The position numbers and the translations under genes are program-made. DNA of 64,000 nucleotides. Source: Yaniella flava. GTDB lineage: Bacteria; Actinomycetota; Actinomycetes; Actinomycetales; Micrococcaceae. How positions within the stretch are numbered: position 1 is the stretch's first letter; each line of letters starts with the position of its first letter. This document shows positions 8,415 to 17,151 of the stretch, piece after piece. The notes under the pieces are model-generated. The model ran no database searches. It had not been told where the DNA came from and saw only the letters and a list, made by a program, of their open reading frames with translations. The stretch is taken from positions 62,001 to 126,000 of the forward strand of contig NZ_BAAAMN010000013.1 in the NCBI RefSeq assembly GCF_039529295.1, given 5' to 3'.

Positions 8415-10469
8415 CTAGTTACTTGGTGAGTCCACGGTAGATTGGACGGTCTCGTATCCGACAAGCGAAACTTCACCTTCAGGGGGCACAAGCAGCGCAA
8501 ATTGTTCACGGTATCGGATCCGCACTTGGTCTTCTTGCTCGGCGGATTCAAATTCGCCGAGTTCTTGGGTGAGCTCATTGAGCTGGACGGTGCTATCTTC
8601 ACTAGGGGTCAGCGACTCCATGGAGTTCATCGCCCCAAAGACCAGTGCAGAACCATCGGGGAGGCGAACAGAATTCAATGAGTCGTCGAAGATGGTTCGC
8701 GAAATCGACACATCGGTCTCTTGTTCCTCGTGGCTGTCGGTGAGTTCCTGTTGATACTCATGCACAGAGTCGATCCACTCGTTGTCAGCAACAGCATCGG
8801 CCGCGTCGGCACTTGGATCCGTCAGGTATTCGCTCAGTGCCTCGACTGCCGCGTCGGGTGACATGACCAAATCGGTCGAATCGTCAGTGCCAAGAGGTTC
8901 CACTTGGTGGTCTGCCAAATTGCCCGGTGGGAGCTCAGCACCCGGGGCAAATGGCGCATTCTGAATGAGCTTGTACTGTGAGCGGGCGTCATCCTGACGC
9001 AACACCAGCAACTGGGTGGCAGCACCTTCCTCATCGGAAGTGACCGCGTAAATGGTGCGGGGGAACTCGGCATCCTGGACCATCCATGTCGCTAAGATGT
9101 CTTCTGCAGCTACATCGGTGCGCATGGCATAGTCTTCATCAATGCTGTTGTTGCGGTAGCTCTCTTCACGCACGCTCAGTGCTTGGCCATCGACACGGCC
9201 GGTAAGTTGCTCTGCGTCACCTTCGGCGTCGCCCTCGGCCACAGCAGCTGACACGGCCCCGATGATGCGCTCAAATTGAGCGTCCACGACCACGGGGAAC
9301 GAATCGGGTTCTTCGGGGTCGACTTCCTCTTCAACAGTTTCTTCATCGACTTGTTCTTCAATGTCTTCGTCGGCAGCAGGTGTTTCAGTTTCGGCGTGTG
9401 CCGGACCAGTCCCTAAGCCAACGGCTAGCCCGAGTGCCGACAGCGCTGTGATGGTGCGCCGCAAGAAGCCATTACCTTTTTCGTCGTCTCTCATATCGTC
9501 TCGGACCGGCGCAGTGTCAGTGGCTTCATCGCCTCGAGCGCCACTGTTTGTGTCATCGGTATCGTCGTTGTCGTCCGAGGGATCATCGTTGTCATCGATA
9601 TCCTCAACCTCGTTGCCATCATCTTTGGCTGAGGCTGCATCAGCGGCTTGTGTCTCAGCGGAAAGATCCACCGGAGTTACCACCTGAGTGGGCTGATCGT
9701 CTGCTGCATCTTCTACTGGCTCACCGGCATCGACCTGTTCAATGGTCATGGTCTGATTTGCGTTGTCTCGATCCGCCACGACATCGGCCGCTGTGATGCC
9801 CGTATAGTCTCCACGAACGGCAGCCCGGCGGCCCGAAGTCCGTTTGGCCCGTCGGCGGAAATCCACAAAACGCCAAATGAGTAACACAATACCGATAACG
9901 ACCAGTGCAATGCCGGCTATCATCAACGGCGTGATCCATGGCGAATCCGGTTCAATGTTGACCCAGGAAACGCTGAACTCAGTCGGTGCCGGGGCCGTGC
10001 CGTCAGCGGCAACTAACAACGCCCATTCACCAGCATCATGTTGAGCCCAGCGCTGTGTAACCTCATCAGTGACTTCTTGGGTGGCAAGCCAGAGGTCCGA
10101 GTTGGCAGGGTTGGGCACTTCGGCTTCACCATCGACATAGGTGGTCTCGACCGTTGGGTCTTCGCCTCGTTCCACATCGGTGTTAATGCTGGCGATGCGG
10201 TTATGGGCCGCATCGCCGACCCATGCCTCGATGTCACGCAATTGGCCATACATGAGGGTGAATTCCCCATCACCGCTGAGGGTGTACTCGATAGCCTCAT
10301 CAGGATCCACGTCGATGTCATCGGTGATCAGTGTCAGAGGCGCTTCTTGGGTGTCTGATGTGGTCGCGTTAAATTCGGCCGGTGGTGCCCATATGGTTTG
10401 CAACCCCACGGACGCCAAAATCGCCACAACGCCCAAGATTATTGAGCCGATTCCGCTCAAAGTTTTCAA
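8415..10469 (-). CDS. large acidic membrane protein with internal signal-like segment, unknown
   Basis: A 684-residue protein that I do not recognise. Order: N-terminal membrane segment or signal anchor (1-25), extracytoplasmic domain (26-180), second membrane helix (about 181-200), Arg-rich stop (RRRAKRTSGRR), a long acidic Asp/Glu/Ala-rich linker (about 225-335) with Asp/Asn tracts, then FLRRTITALSALGLAVGLG ending in AHA|ET (about 335-360), which looks like a complete signal peptide, and a 320-residue extracytoplasmic C-terminal domain. An ATG at 9494 (Met326) begins that signal-like part, so a separate secreted product is conceivable. The topology also works as a single three-helix protein. 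No catalytic motif is visible. Confidence 0.7.
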   Translation of the reverse strand: MKTLSGIGSIILGVVAILASVGLQTIWAPPAEFNATTSDTQEAPLTLITDDIDVDPDEAIEYTLSGDGEFTLMYGQLRDIEAWVGDAAHNRIASINTDVERGEDPTVETTYVDGEAEVPNPANSDLWLATQEVTDEVTQRWAQHDAGEWALLVAADGTAPAPTEFSVSWVNIEPDSPWITPLMIAGIALVVIGIVLLIWRFVDFRRRAKRTSGRRAAVRGDYTGITAADVVADRDNANQTMTIEQVDAGEPVEDAADDQPTQVVTPVDLSAETQAADAASAKDDGNEVEDIDDNDDPSDDNDDTDDTNSGARGDEATDTAPVRDDMRDDEKGNGFLRRTITALSALGLAVGLGTGPAHAETETPAADEDIEEQVDEETVEEEVDPEEPDSFPVVVDAQFERIIGAVSAAVAEGDAEGDAEQLTGRVDGQALSVREESYRNNSIDEDYAMRTDVAAEDILATWMVQDAEFPRTIYAVTSDEEGAATQLLVLRQDDARSQYKLIQNAPFAPGAELPPGNLADHQVEPLGTDDSTDLVMSPDAAVEALSEYLTDPSADAADAVADNEWIDSVHEYQQELTDSHEEQETDVSISRTIFDDSLNSVRLPDGSALVFGAMNSMESLTPSEDSTVQLNELTQELGEFESAEQEDQVRIRYREQFALLVPPEGEVSLVGYETVQSTVDSPSN

Positions 10470-10614
10470 AACCTGCCACCTTTTAGGTCGAGAGTTCGGT
10501 TTGGCGCACCAATGAGGTGCCGCCCGGCTAGCTTTCCATCATAGTAGCAATCTGTGGCCAACCGCGCCGTTAGGGTCTGTCACCTTGCCAGCATGGTGTC
10601 GTAATGTGGGCGTT
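10470..10614. other. divergent intergenic region
   Basis: This 145-bp gap separates the minus-strand acidic membrane protein gene from the plus-strand AI-2E permease gene, so it must hold promoters for both. No clear -35/-10 pair, palindrome or RNA structure stands out. Confidence 0.4.
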
Positions 10615-11853
10615 GTGGCAGAGCAATCTACAGCACGACGGGTTTTTTCGAACCTGTTCAAGGACGCAAAGCGGCGCCTAACCGGTGCCCGAAACCAGCT
10701 GGCCGATACTCGTGCTCAGCAACAGTTCACGCTGCCTGAACCGGATGAGTATCCGGCTACACCCATCACCCAGGCCGAGGATTTTGCGGCCGGCCCCGTG
10801 GAGGTCTCAGCGTCCGAGTCGTTCGCTCGCCCGGTGAAAACTGGCTTCATGCTGACCGTCGGTGTGGGTCTTGCCCTGGCCTTGTATCTTGTGGTGTCTT
10901 CCAACGTGCAGCTGTTGGTGTGGATTTTGGCAGCACTGTTTATCACGTTGGGTCTGGATCCAATTGTCGCCAAAATTCAGTCCTGGGGTGCGCCACGCGG
11001 CGTGGGCGTTTTAGCGGCCGTGGCCATCCTGATCGGTATTCTCACGATCTTTATTTCGGCACTGGTTCCGGTGATTGTGGAGCAGACCACCGAGTTCGTC
11101 AACAGGCTTCCCACGGTGGTCTCAGATTTCTTGGCCTCCGACGTCTTCCAACGTATCGACGAAGAATTTGATGTTGCATCCGTGGTGACGACCGAAGTCA
11201 ACAATTTCGTGTCTGATGCCTCCAACATCACCAATGTGCTCGGCGGCATTTTGGGTGTAGGCACCGCGATCTTTAACGTCGGATTTTCCGTGTTGATCGT
11301 GGTCGTGTTGACCTTGTATTTCTTAGCTTCGCTTCCCACGATCAAAAAATGGTTACACCGTTTGGCCCCGCGCTCACGCCGTGAGCGCATCGAGTACCTT
11401 TCGGAGAGAATAACCGGCACCGTCGGTCAATATGTCGTTGGACAAACCATGGTTGCCACCCTCAACGGCATCGTCGCATTTATTGCGGCCTCGATTGCTG
11501 ACTTGCAATATGCAGCGCTATTAGCGATCTTTGCGGCGTTTATGGCCTTCATTCCACTCGTGGGGGCGGTTACCGGCGGGATCGTCATTACCGGTCTCGC
11601 CTTTTTGGCCGGTTGGCAGGCCGCATTAATTTTTGGCGCTATCTATTTCATTTATCTCCAAGTGGAGGCCTACCTGATCTCTCCCAAAGTCATGCAACGT
11701 GCTGTCGCCATTCCCGGCGCGCTGGCTGTCATTGGTGTGATCGCCGGCGGTTCATTACTCGGCGTCTTGGGTGCCCTTATGGCGATCCCCACGGTGGCTG
11801 GCATTCTCGTCCTCGTGCGAGAGGTCTATGTGCCGTACCAGGATGCTCGTTAA
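10615..11853 (+). CDS. AI-2E family (UPF0118) membrane transporter
   Basis: A 412-residue polytopic membrane protein of the AI-2E/PerM family, with a basic N-terminal cytoplasmic stretch of about 75 residues and roughly eight membrane segments. The conserved VGQTMVATLNGIVAFIAA and PLVGAVTGGI segments are characteristic. Family members have been linked to autoinducer or sodium/proton transport, but the substrate cannot be inferred here. GTG at 10615 is chosen because residues upstream look non-coding; a TTG at 10585 is possible. Its stop overlaps the convergent neighbour by 4 bp. Confidence 0.85.
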   Translation: MAEQSTARRVFSNLFKDAKRRLTGARNQLADTRAQQQFTLPEPDEYPATPITQAEDFAAGPVEVSASESFARPVKTGFMLTVGVGLALALYLVVSSNVQLLVWILAALFITLGLDPIVAKIQSWGAPRGVGVLAAVAILIGILTIFISALVPVIVEQTTEFVNRLPTVVSDFLASDVFQRIDEEFDVASVVTTEVNNFVSDASNITNVLGGILGVGTAIFNVGFSVLIVVVLTLYFLASLPTIKKWLHRLAPRSRRERIEYLSERITGTVGQYVVGQTMVATLNGIVAFIAASIADLQYAALLAIFAAFMAFIPLVGAVTGGIVITGLAFLAGWQAALIFGAIYFIYLQVEAYLISPKVMQRAVAIPGALAVIGVIAGGSLLGVLGALMAIPTVAGILVLVREVYVPYQDAR

Positions 11854-12182
11854 CCCAGATCTTGACGCCGGTTGCGCCAGCAGGCGGTATGCCAGTGCCG
11901 ACGCAGGCGTCCGGCGTCTGCATCGCCCATGATCCAATCAGAACGCCAGGCGACAACGTGGGCTTGGCCTTGAGGTATTATGCCAACACATCCGGGACAC
12001 GTGTAATCCTTTACAGCACGCCAGGCAGGAATCTGCCGGACATGCCATCCGCCATCAAAAGCGTCCTCATGGGTGTAATTCGTATCGAATGCGGCCCGGG
12101 AAAGACTGCTCGATGGTCCTGTCTGACGTTTCCGACCGCGTTTGGGATTCTGATCCCGTCGGGGTCTATTCTTCCGAGCCAT
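11850..12182 (-). CDS. small basic protein with CPGC and HWHTACW motifs, hypothetical
   Basis: A 110-residue protein with a very basic N-terminus (KNRPRRDQNPKRGRKR) and a C-terminal part containing CPGC and RRHWHTACW, which together could bind one zinc ion. Homologues in Micrococcales are usually labelled hypothetical or, without clear basis, ATP/GTP-binding. The ATG at 12182 is preferred over an upstream in-frame Met at 12239 that would start almost at the nucS promoter. It is divergent from nucS, so a link to DNA metabolism is possible but unproven. Confidence 0.75.
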   Translation of the reverse strand: MARKNRPRRDQNPKRGRKRQTGPSSSLSRAAFDTNYTHEDAFDGGWHVRQIPAWRAVKDYTCPGCVGIIPQGQAHVVAWRSDWIMGDADAGRLRRHWHTACWRNRRQDLG

Positions 12183-12259
12183 GAATCCATTGTCACATAT
12201 TCGCTGGGTGGCGACCGGAACCAACAAAGCCGAAAACACCCACTAGACTGATTGCCGAT

Positions 12260-12955
12260 ATGCGACTTGTCATTGCCGAATGTTCCGTAACCTACGCTGG
12301 CCGCCTCAATGCGTTCTTGCCTCCGGCCAAACGCCTCATCATGATCAAAGCCGATGGGGGCGTTCTAGTGCATTCCGATGGTGGCTCCTATAAGCCATTG
12401 AACTGGATGACCCCACCAAATAAGCTTCGCGTGACCGCGCCGTCGGAAACCGAGGCTCATGAGGGCATCGTAGAAATCTGGACGGTACAGTCCCAGAAAG
12501 TCGATGATCATCTGATCATCAGTATCTATGGGATCGAACACGATTCGGATCACGAGCTCGGCGAGGACCCCGGGCTGGTCAAAGATGGAGTCGAAGCAGA
12601 CCTACAGCGTCTGCTATCTGAACAGATGCACCTGCTGGGTTCCGGCTATAAACTTATCCGACGGGAATACATGACGGCCATTGGCCCGGTCGATATTCTG
12701 GCCAAGAACGGGACCGGCGAGACCGTGGCTGTGGAATTGAAACGCCGCGGTGACATTGATGGCGTCGAACAATTATCCCGGTATGTCGAACTCCTCAACC
12801 GCGATCCCCTGCTTGCACCAGTCCACGGTGTATTTGCCGCCCAGCAGATCAAACCTCAAGCCCGTGTGCTTGCTGAGGACCGCGGTTTTAGCACGCTGAC
12901 ACTCGATTACGATGCCATGCGAGGCGTCGACGATGCCGATTCCAGACTCTTCTAG
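12260..12955 (+). CDS. nucS: mismatch-specific endonuclease NucS (EndoMS)
   Basis: NucS replaces MutS/MutL in most actinobacteria: it cuts both strands at G-T, G-G and T-T mismatches. The 231-residue protein has the N-terminal DNA-binding half and a RecB-like nuclease half with Asp145 (GPVDILAKN), Glu159 and Lys161 (VAVELKRRG) and Gln171 (EQLSRY). The C-terminus DSRLF resembles the short tail by which the family contacts the replication sliding clamp. Length is as usual. The downstream deacetylase gene begins inside its last codons. Confidence 0.96.
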   Translation: MRLVIAECSVTYAGRLNAFLPPAKRLIMIKADGGVLVHSDGGSYKPLNWMTPPNKLRVTAPSETEAHEGIVEIWTVQSQKVDDHLIISIYGIEHDSDHELGEDPGLVKDGVEADLQRLLSEQMHLLGSGYKLIRREYMTAIGPVDILAKNGTGETVAVELKRRGDIDGVEQLSRYVELLNRDPLLAPVHGVFAAQQIKPQARVLAEDRGFSTLTLDYDAMRGVDDADSRLF

Positions 12956-13877
12956 AGCATGTAGTGCAGACTTTGTTGATCGCCACATTCACGGCATAGC
13001 CGGCGTCGACTTTGCCACCTCCAGCGTCGCTGATATCCGCAGCGGGCTGGAGTATCTGTATTCTCGTCGCACCACGCGCGTCACCGCTTCCATCCCAACC
13101 GTTGACATCACGCAGCTTTCGGCGAGCCTGGAGCGACTGGGTCCTCTGGTAGCGGCAGGGTTACTCAAAGGCGTGCATCTAGAAGGCCCTTTTATTGCTC
13201 GTGACTACGCTGGGGCGCATCCAATACAAGCAGTCCTCTCCCCCGCGAGTTCGCAGGGCAGCTCCTACCTCGACGAGGTCTTAGCACATCAACGGACACA
13301 CGCTGTGGTCACCATGATGACGCTCGCTCCGGAGTTGGAGGGCTTCGACGCCCTCGTGGAGACGCTGGTGGCCCATGGCATCGCTCCGGCGCTGGGACAT
13401 ACTGGTGCGACCTATGATCAAATGGCGCACGCAATCAACGTCATTCACGCTCTGACTGAGGCCCCGGTAGTCATCACTCATGCCTATAACGCGATGCGTG
13501 GGTTTCATCATCGTGACCCGGGGCCGATGTTGGCCGTGCTAGAAGCGGCCGCCAACGACCGAGCTATCGTTGAGCTCATTGCTGATGGTCGTCACGTTCA
13601 TCTAGGCCTCATTCGTTGGTGGTTTGCACACCACCCCGAGGCGATCCGGCTTGTTTCGGATGCATCGGCCGCAACGGTACCGCCGGGCGGTCATCCCATC
13701 GGTGACAGCCTACCGCGACTTGGCCACGCGCAATTGGCCTATCCGGAGCTGCAGGGTCCCGTCGTGACCGATGACTCTACACTTGCTTCGGGTACCAAAG
13801 ATTTGCTGGCCATCCATGACAATCTGGTGGCTGCTGGTGTGGATCATGCTGCGGTCTGTCCTGCAATGCGTGACTGA
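12933..13877 (+). CDS. nagA: N-acetylglucosamine-6-phosphate deacetylase-like, C-terminus missing
   Basis: NagA removes the acetyl group from GlcNAc-6-phosphate in amino-sugar and cell-wall recycling. Metal and catalytic residues of the amidohydrolase barrel are present: His18/His20 (DRHIHG), Glu84 (HLEGPF), His156 (GHTGA), His183 (THAYNAM) and Asp243 (LVSDA). At 314 residues it is about 60-80 shorter than usual. It lacks the N-terminal strand pair and, after HAAVCPAMRD, the C-terminal NPA...G..ADLV segment that forms the second small domain. The missing part is not found in the other frames downstream, so a deletion rather than a frameshift is likely. Start is uncertain (ATG 12912 or 12933, both inside nucS). 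No nagB lies nearby. Confidence 0.75.
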   Translation: MPIPDSSRACSADFVDRHIHGIAGVDFATSSVADIRSGLEYLYSRRTTRVTASIPTVDITQLSASLERLGPLVAAGLLKGVHLEGPFIARDYAGAHPIQAVLSPASSQGSSYLDEVLAHQRTHAVVTMMTLAPELEGFDALVETLVAHGIAPALGHTGATYDQMAHAINVIHALTEAPVVITHAYNAMRGFHHRDPGPMLAVLEAAANDRAIVELIADGRHVHLGLIRWWFAHHPEAIRLVSDASAATVPPGGHPIGDSLPRLGHAQLAYPELQGPVVTDDSTLASGTKDLLAIHDNLVAAGVDHAAVCPAMRD

Positions 13878-13899
13878 TCTGTGCACTGTTAAACACGTC

Positions 13900-13934
13900 C
13901 GGTCGGCAGGGCCATCCACGTACCCTACCGACCG
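13900..13934. terminator. bidirectional stem-loop between convergent genes
   Basis: A 12-bp stem with one mismatch (CGGTCGGCAGGG at 13900-13911 with 13923-13934) lies in the 71-bp gap between the convergent NagA-like and DUF2550 genes. U-tracts are poor on both sides, so termination may be partial. Confidence 0.6.
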
Positions 13935-13948
13935 AACGGTGTATGCAG

Positions 13949-14401
13949 TTAGAAATACCGGCGTCGTTGACGTCGTCTGGGAGCATCACGCCAATGCCCG
14001 ATCCCGATAGCGGGACCGGATTCGTACCAGGTGGTTAATTCGGAAACGTGTGCGTGCGCTGCACTGAGATCGAATCGTTCTTCGGTGTCCAGGTCATCTA
14101 GGCGCAGCCACGAGCGGATGCGTGTGCGACGTGGAAACCGGCTGACATCTAATCGGTGGCGCGGCACGGACACGCGCGGTCGTGGCCAGATAGAATAGAC
14201 GGCAAAGATTTCGACCGAATACTCGTTATAGGACACGACCACGGGTTTGCCGGTACGAGGCGCATCGTGTTTGCTGACCAGGCGCGCTTTGAAGGAGCCG
14301 GGAGTTCGTAGCAGGCGTATCAACCGCCATACGATGATCACCACGGTGATAAACGCTACGAGGGCGACTCCAGTAAGCGTCCAGGCCAGCCACGATGGCA
14401 T
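13949..14401 (-). CDS. DUF2550 domain protein
   Basis: A 150-residue protein with one N-terminal membrane helix (LAWTLTGVALVAFITVVIIVW) and a basic soluble domain rich in Arg/Pro (RPRVSVPRHRLDVSRFPRR). DUF2550 genes sit directly behind atpC across Actinobacteria; here the gap to atpC is zero, so it is co-transcribed with the ATP synthase operon. Its function is unknown. The C-terminus is an Arg-rich run. Confidence 0.88.
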   Translation of the reverse strand: MPSWLAWTLTGVALVAFITVVIIVWRLIRLLRTPGSFKARLVSKHDAPRTGKPVVVSYNEYSVEIFAVYSIWPRPRVSVPRHRLDVSRFPRRTRIRSWLRLDDLDTEERFDLSAAHAHVSELTTWYESGPAIGIGHWRDAPRRRQRRRYF

Positions 14402-14674
14402 CTAGGCTGACAGCTCCGCTTGGCTGGCCGCAATGGTTACACGGTTGGCGTCATCTACCGAGAAGAAGCCACCTTGGGCTTGTGCGGTAATGGCCTCGCC
14501 ATCTGCTGCTTCCACCACGACTTCACCGTCACCCAGTACTGCGAGCAACGGGAGGTGACCGGGAAGGATCCCGATCTCTCCGTCGATCGTACGGGCTGAC
14601 ACCGAGCGGGCTTGCCCAGACCACACGAAGTGGTCTTCGGCAACAATTTCGACATCCAGGAGGTTATCGGCCAT
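14402..14674 (-). CDS. atpC: ATP synthase F1 subunit epsilon
   Basis: The 90-residue epsilon subunit is the central-stalk regulator of F1. It shows the beta-sandwich sequence LDVEIVAEDHFVWSGQARSV and GEIGILPGHLPLLAVLGDGEV typical of the family. It lacks the long C-terminal helical hairpin seen in many bacteria, as is usual for short actinobacterial forms. It is separated from atpD by 3 bp and is the last subunit gene of the operon. Confidence 0.95.
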   Translation of the reverse strand: MADNLLDVEIVAEDHFVWSGQARSVSARTIDGEIGILPGHLPLLAVLGDGEVVVEAADGEAITAQAQGGFFSVDDANRVTIAASQAELSA

Positions 14675-14677
14675 AGG

Positions 14678-16129
14678 TTAGCCTTCCTTCTGGATTTTCG
14701 CCCATTCGCGTTCAACATCATCAAGGCCACCGACGTTGTAGAAGGCCTGTTCTGACACATGGTCCAGGTCGCCGTCGGCGATGGCCTTGAAGCCCTCGAT
14801 GGTGTCCTTGATCGGAACGGTGGAGCCTTCAACACCAGTGAACTGCTTGGCAGTGTAGGTGTTCTGGGACAGGAACTGTTCCATCTTGCGTGCACGACCA
14901 ACGGTCACACGATCTTCTTCGGACAGTTCGTCAACACCGAGAATCGCGATGATGTCTTGCAGTTCCTTGTTCTTCTGCAAGGTCTGCTTGACGCGAGTCG
15001 CAACATCGTAGTGATCCTGACCAACATATTGGGGGTCAAGAATGCGGGAGGTCGAAGCCAGCGGGTCAACCGCTGGATACAGACCACGCGAAGCCAGATC
15101 ACGAGTCAAGTTGGTGGTCGCATCGAGGTGCGCGAACACATTGGCTGGAGCCGGGTCAGTGTAGTCGTCAGCTGGCACGTACACGGCCTGCATCGAGGTA
15201 ATCGAGTGACCACGGGTCGAGGTAATGCGTTCCTGCAGGACACCCATCTCGTCCGCAAGGTTTGGCTGGTAACCAACGGCGGATGGCATACGGCCCAGCA
15301 GCGTCGAAACTTCCATACCTGCCTGAGAGAAACGGAAAATGTTGTCAATGAACAACAACACGTCCTGCTTCTGCACGTCACGGAAGTACTCGGCCATTGT
15401 TAGCCCGGACAGCGCAACGCGCAGACGGGTGCCTGGTGGCTCATCCATCTGGCCGAATACCAAGGCGGTATCTTTCAGCACATCGGCTTCGTCCATTTCG
15501 ACCCAAAGGTCGTTACCTTCACGGGTACGCTCACCAACACCGGCGAATACCGAGGTACCACCGAAGTTACGAGCAACACGGGTAATCATTTCCTGAATCA
15601 GAACGGTTTTACCAACACCGGCACCACCAAACAGGCCAATCTTTCCACCCTGAATGTATGGGGTGAGCAGATCAATGACCTTAATACCGGTCTCCAACAT
15701 TTCGGTGGAGCCTTCGAGGTCAGCGAAGTGTGGTGGCTGGCGGTGAATTGGCCAGCGCTCTTGAACGTCCAGTTCAGAAATATCGACGTCGAGGGAGTCC
15801 CCGAGCGCGTTGAAGATGTGGCCCTTGACCACGTCGCCAACAGGTACAGAGATCGCTGCACCGGTGTCGCGAACTTCTTGGCCACGAACGAGACCGTCAG
15901 TGGCTTCCATCGCGATAGCACGCACGAGGTTTTCACCAAGGTGCTGGGCAGTTTCGAATGTGACGGTCGAGGTTTCACCCTCGAGTATCAGTTCTACGGT
16001 CAAAGCATTGTAGATATCCGGCATAGCATCGGCTGGGAATTCAGCGTCGATGACCGGACCGGTAATGCGGGCAATGCGGCCCACTGCGCCGACGGTGGCG
16101 CTACCGGATTCGTTAATGGTGGCAGTCAT
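14678..16129 (-). CDS. atpD: ATP synthase F1 subunit beta
   Basis: Catalytic subunit of F1, three per complex, making ATP at the cytoplasmic face of the membrane. It carries the P-loop GGAGVGKT, the GERTREGNDLW segment, the DELSEED-like catch loop (VDELSEEDRV) and ALSGLTMAEYFRD. The ATG at 16129 is preferred over a GTG at 16138 because a GAAGTGAG ribosome-binding sequence lies at the right distance from the ATG; the product is then 483 residues, as usual. Confidence 0.97.
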   Translation of the reverse strand: MTATINESGSATVGAVGRIARITGPVIDAEFPADAMPDIYNALTVELILEGETSTVTFETAQHLGENLVRAIAMEATDGLVRGQEVRDTGAAISVPVGDVVKGHIFNALGDSLDVDISELDVQERWPIHRQPPHFADLEGSTEMLETGIKVIDLLTPYIQGGKIGLFGGAGVGKTVLIQEMITRVARNFGGTSVFAGVGERTREGNDLWVEMDEADVLKDTALVFGQMDEPPGTRLRVALSGLTMAEYFRDVQKQDVLLFIDNIFRFSQAGMEVSTLLGRMPSAVGYQPNLADEMGVLQERITSTRGHSITSMQAVYVPADDYTDPAPANVFAHLDATTNLTRDLASRGLYPAVDPLASTSRILDPQYVGQDHYDVATRVKQTLQKNKELQDIIAILGVDELSEEDRVTVGRARKMEQFLSQNTYTAKQFTGVEGSTVPIKDTIEGFKAIADGDLDHVSEQAFYNVGGLDDVEREWAKIQKEG

Positions 16130-16193
16130 GTAACTCACTTCTATGTGGATGTTGAATATTGGTCAGTGAGGCTGTTGTCAGCCCGTTGTTCGA

Positions 16194-17087
16194 TTACTCG
16201 GCCAGTGCGTCGGCACCGGCAATGAGTTCGGTGAGCTCCTGAGTAATGGAAGCCTGACGGGCGTTGTTCATCAGCAAGGTGTAGTCACGGATGAGGTCAT
16301 CGGCGTTCTCGCCTGCGGCGGCCATGGCACGCTGACGGTTCGCCAGTTCAGATGCGGCTGCTTGCAGCATGGCCGAGAAAATTCTCGACTCGATATACTT
16401 CGGAAGTAGCGCATCCAAGACTTCTTCTGGTGTGGGCTCATACTCATAGAGCGGGAAGAGCTCCGAAACGTCGCTGACCTCTTCCTCGACAATTTCGAGT
16501 GGAAGAAGTCGAACAACCGTGGGCTCCTGCACGAGCATCGACTTGAACTGGGTGAAGACGATATGGATTTCGTCGACGCCGCCGTCCTCATAGTCGGTCA
16601 GGAACGCGTTGACGAGTGTTTCGCCGATTTCCTTTGCGGTCTCAAACTCAGGCCGATCGGTGGACCCACTCCAGAAGCCGTTGTACTTACGGTTCCGGAA
16701 ATCGAAGTACGCCTGAGCTTTGCGTCCGATCAGGTAAAGATCGGTCTCTTTGCCTTCGGTGTGAAGAAGTTCAAGCAGGGACTCTGTCCAACGCAAGACG
16801 TTTGCCGAATACGCACCTGCCTGACCGCGGTCGCTGGACATAATGAGCACCGCTGCACGGCGTGGATTCTCTGGCTCCGACGTCAGGACGTGTTCAATGT
16901 CCTGTTGTGAAGACACCGCAGATACGGCCCGGGTAAGGGCGTTTGCATAGGGCATCGATGCTGCCACACGCTGGCGTGCCTTACCGATTCGCGATGCAGC
17001 GATCAGCTCCATCGCGTTGAAGATCTTTTTCAACGACGACGTCGAATCGATCTTCTGGCGATAGACCCGAATATCGGATGCTGACAT
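16194..17087 (-). CDS. atpG: ATP synthase F1 subunit gamma
   Basis: The rotating central shaft of F1. The 297-residue protein has the typical N-terminal helix (IRVYRQKIDSTSSLKKIFNAMELIAASRIGKA) and the C-terminal helix with RQASITQELTELIAGADAL. SSDRGQAGAYSANV matches the conserved SSDRGLCG segment. It lies between atpA and atpD in the canonical order, with a strong hairpin in the gap to atpA. Confidence 0.97.
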   Translation of the reverse strand: MSASDIRVYRQKIDSTSSLKKIFNAMELIAASRIGKARQRVAASMPYANALTRAVSAVSSQQDIEHVLTSEPENPRRAAVLIMSSDRGQAGAYSANVLRWTESLLELLHTEGKETDLYLIGRKAQAYFDFRNRKYNGFWSGSTDRPEFETAKEIGETLVNAFLTDYEDGGVDEIHIVFTQFKSMLVQEPTVVRLLPLEIVEEEVSDVSELFPLYEYEPTPEEVLDALLPKYIESRIFSAMLQAAASELANRQRAMAAAGENADDLIRDYTLLMNNARQASITQELTELIAGADALAE

Positions 17088-17112
17088 GCTTTTCCTTTCT
17101 GGGACCTATAGC

Positions 17113-17137
17113 TGGTGCCGGGTACACCCCGGCACCA
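17113..17137 (-). other. intercistronic hairpin between atpA and atpG
   Basis: A perfect 10-bp stem (17113-17122 with 17128-17137) with a 5-base loop sits in the 64-bp gap between the atpA stop and the atpG ribosome-binding site. Flanking TAGC/GCTA bases can extend it. There is no U-tract, so it is more likely an RNA-stability or processing element than a terminator. Confidence 0.6.
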
Positions 17138-17151
17138 TAAGCTAGGGTCAT

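Noticed and set aside
9361..9687. Ser-rich plus-strand frame inside the acidic membrane protein gene
   Set aside because: It is the antisense reading of the Asp/Glu-rich linker, which always gives Ser-rich open frames.
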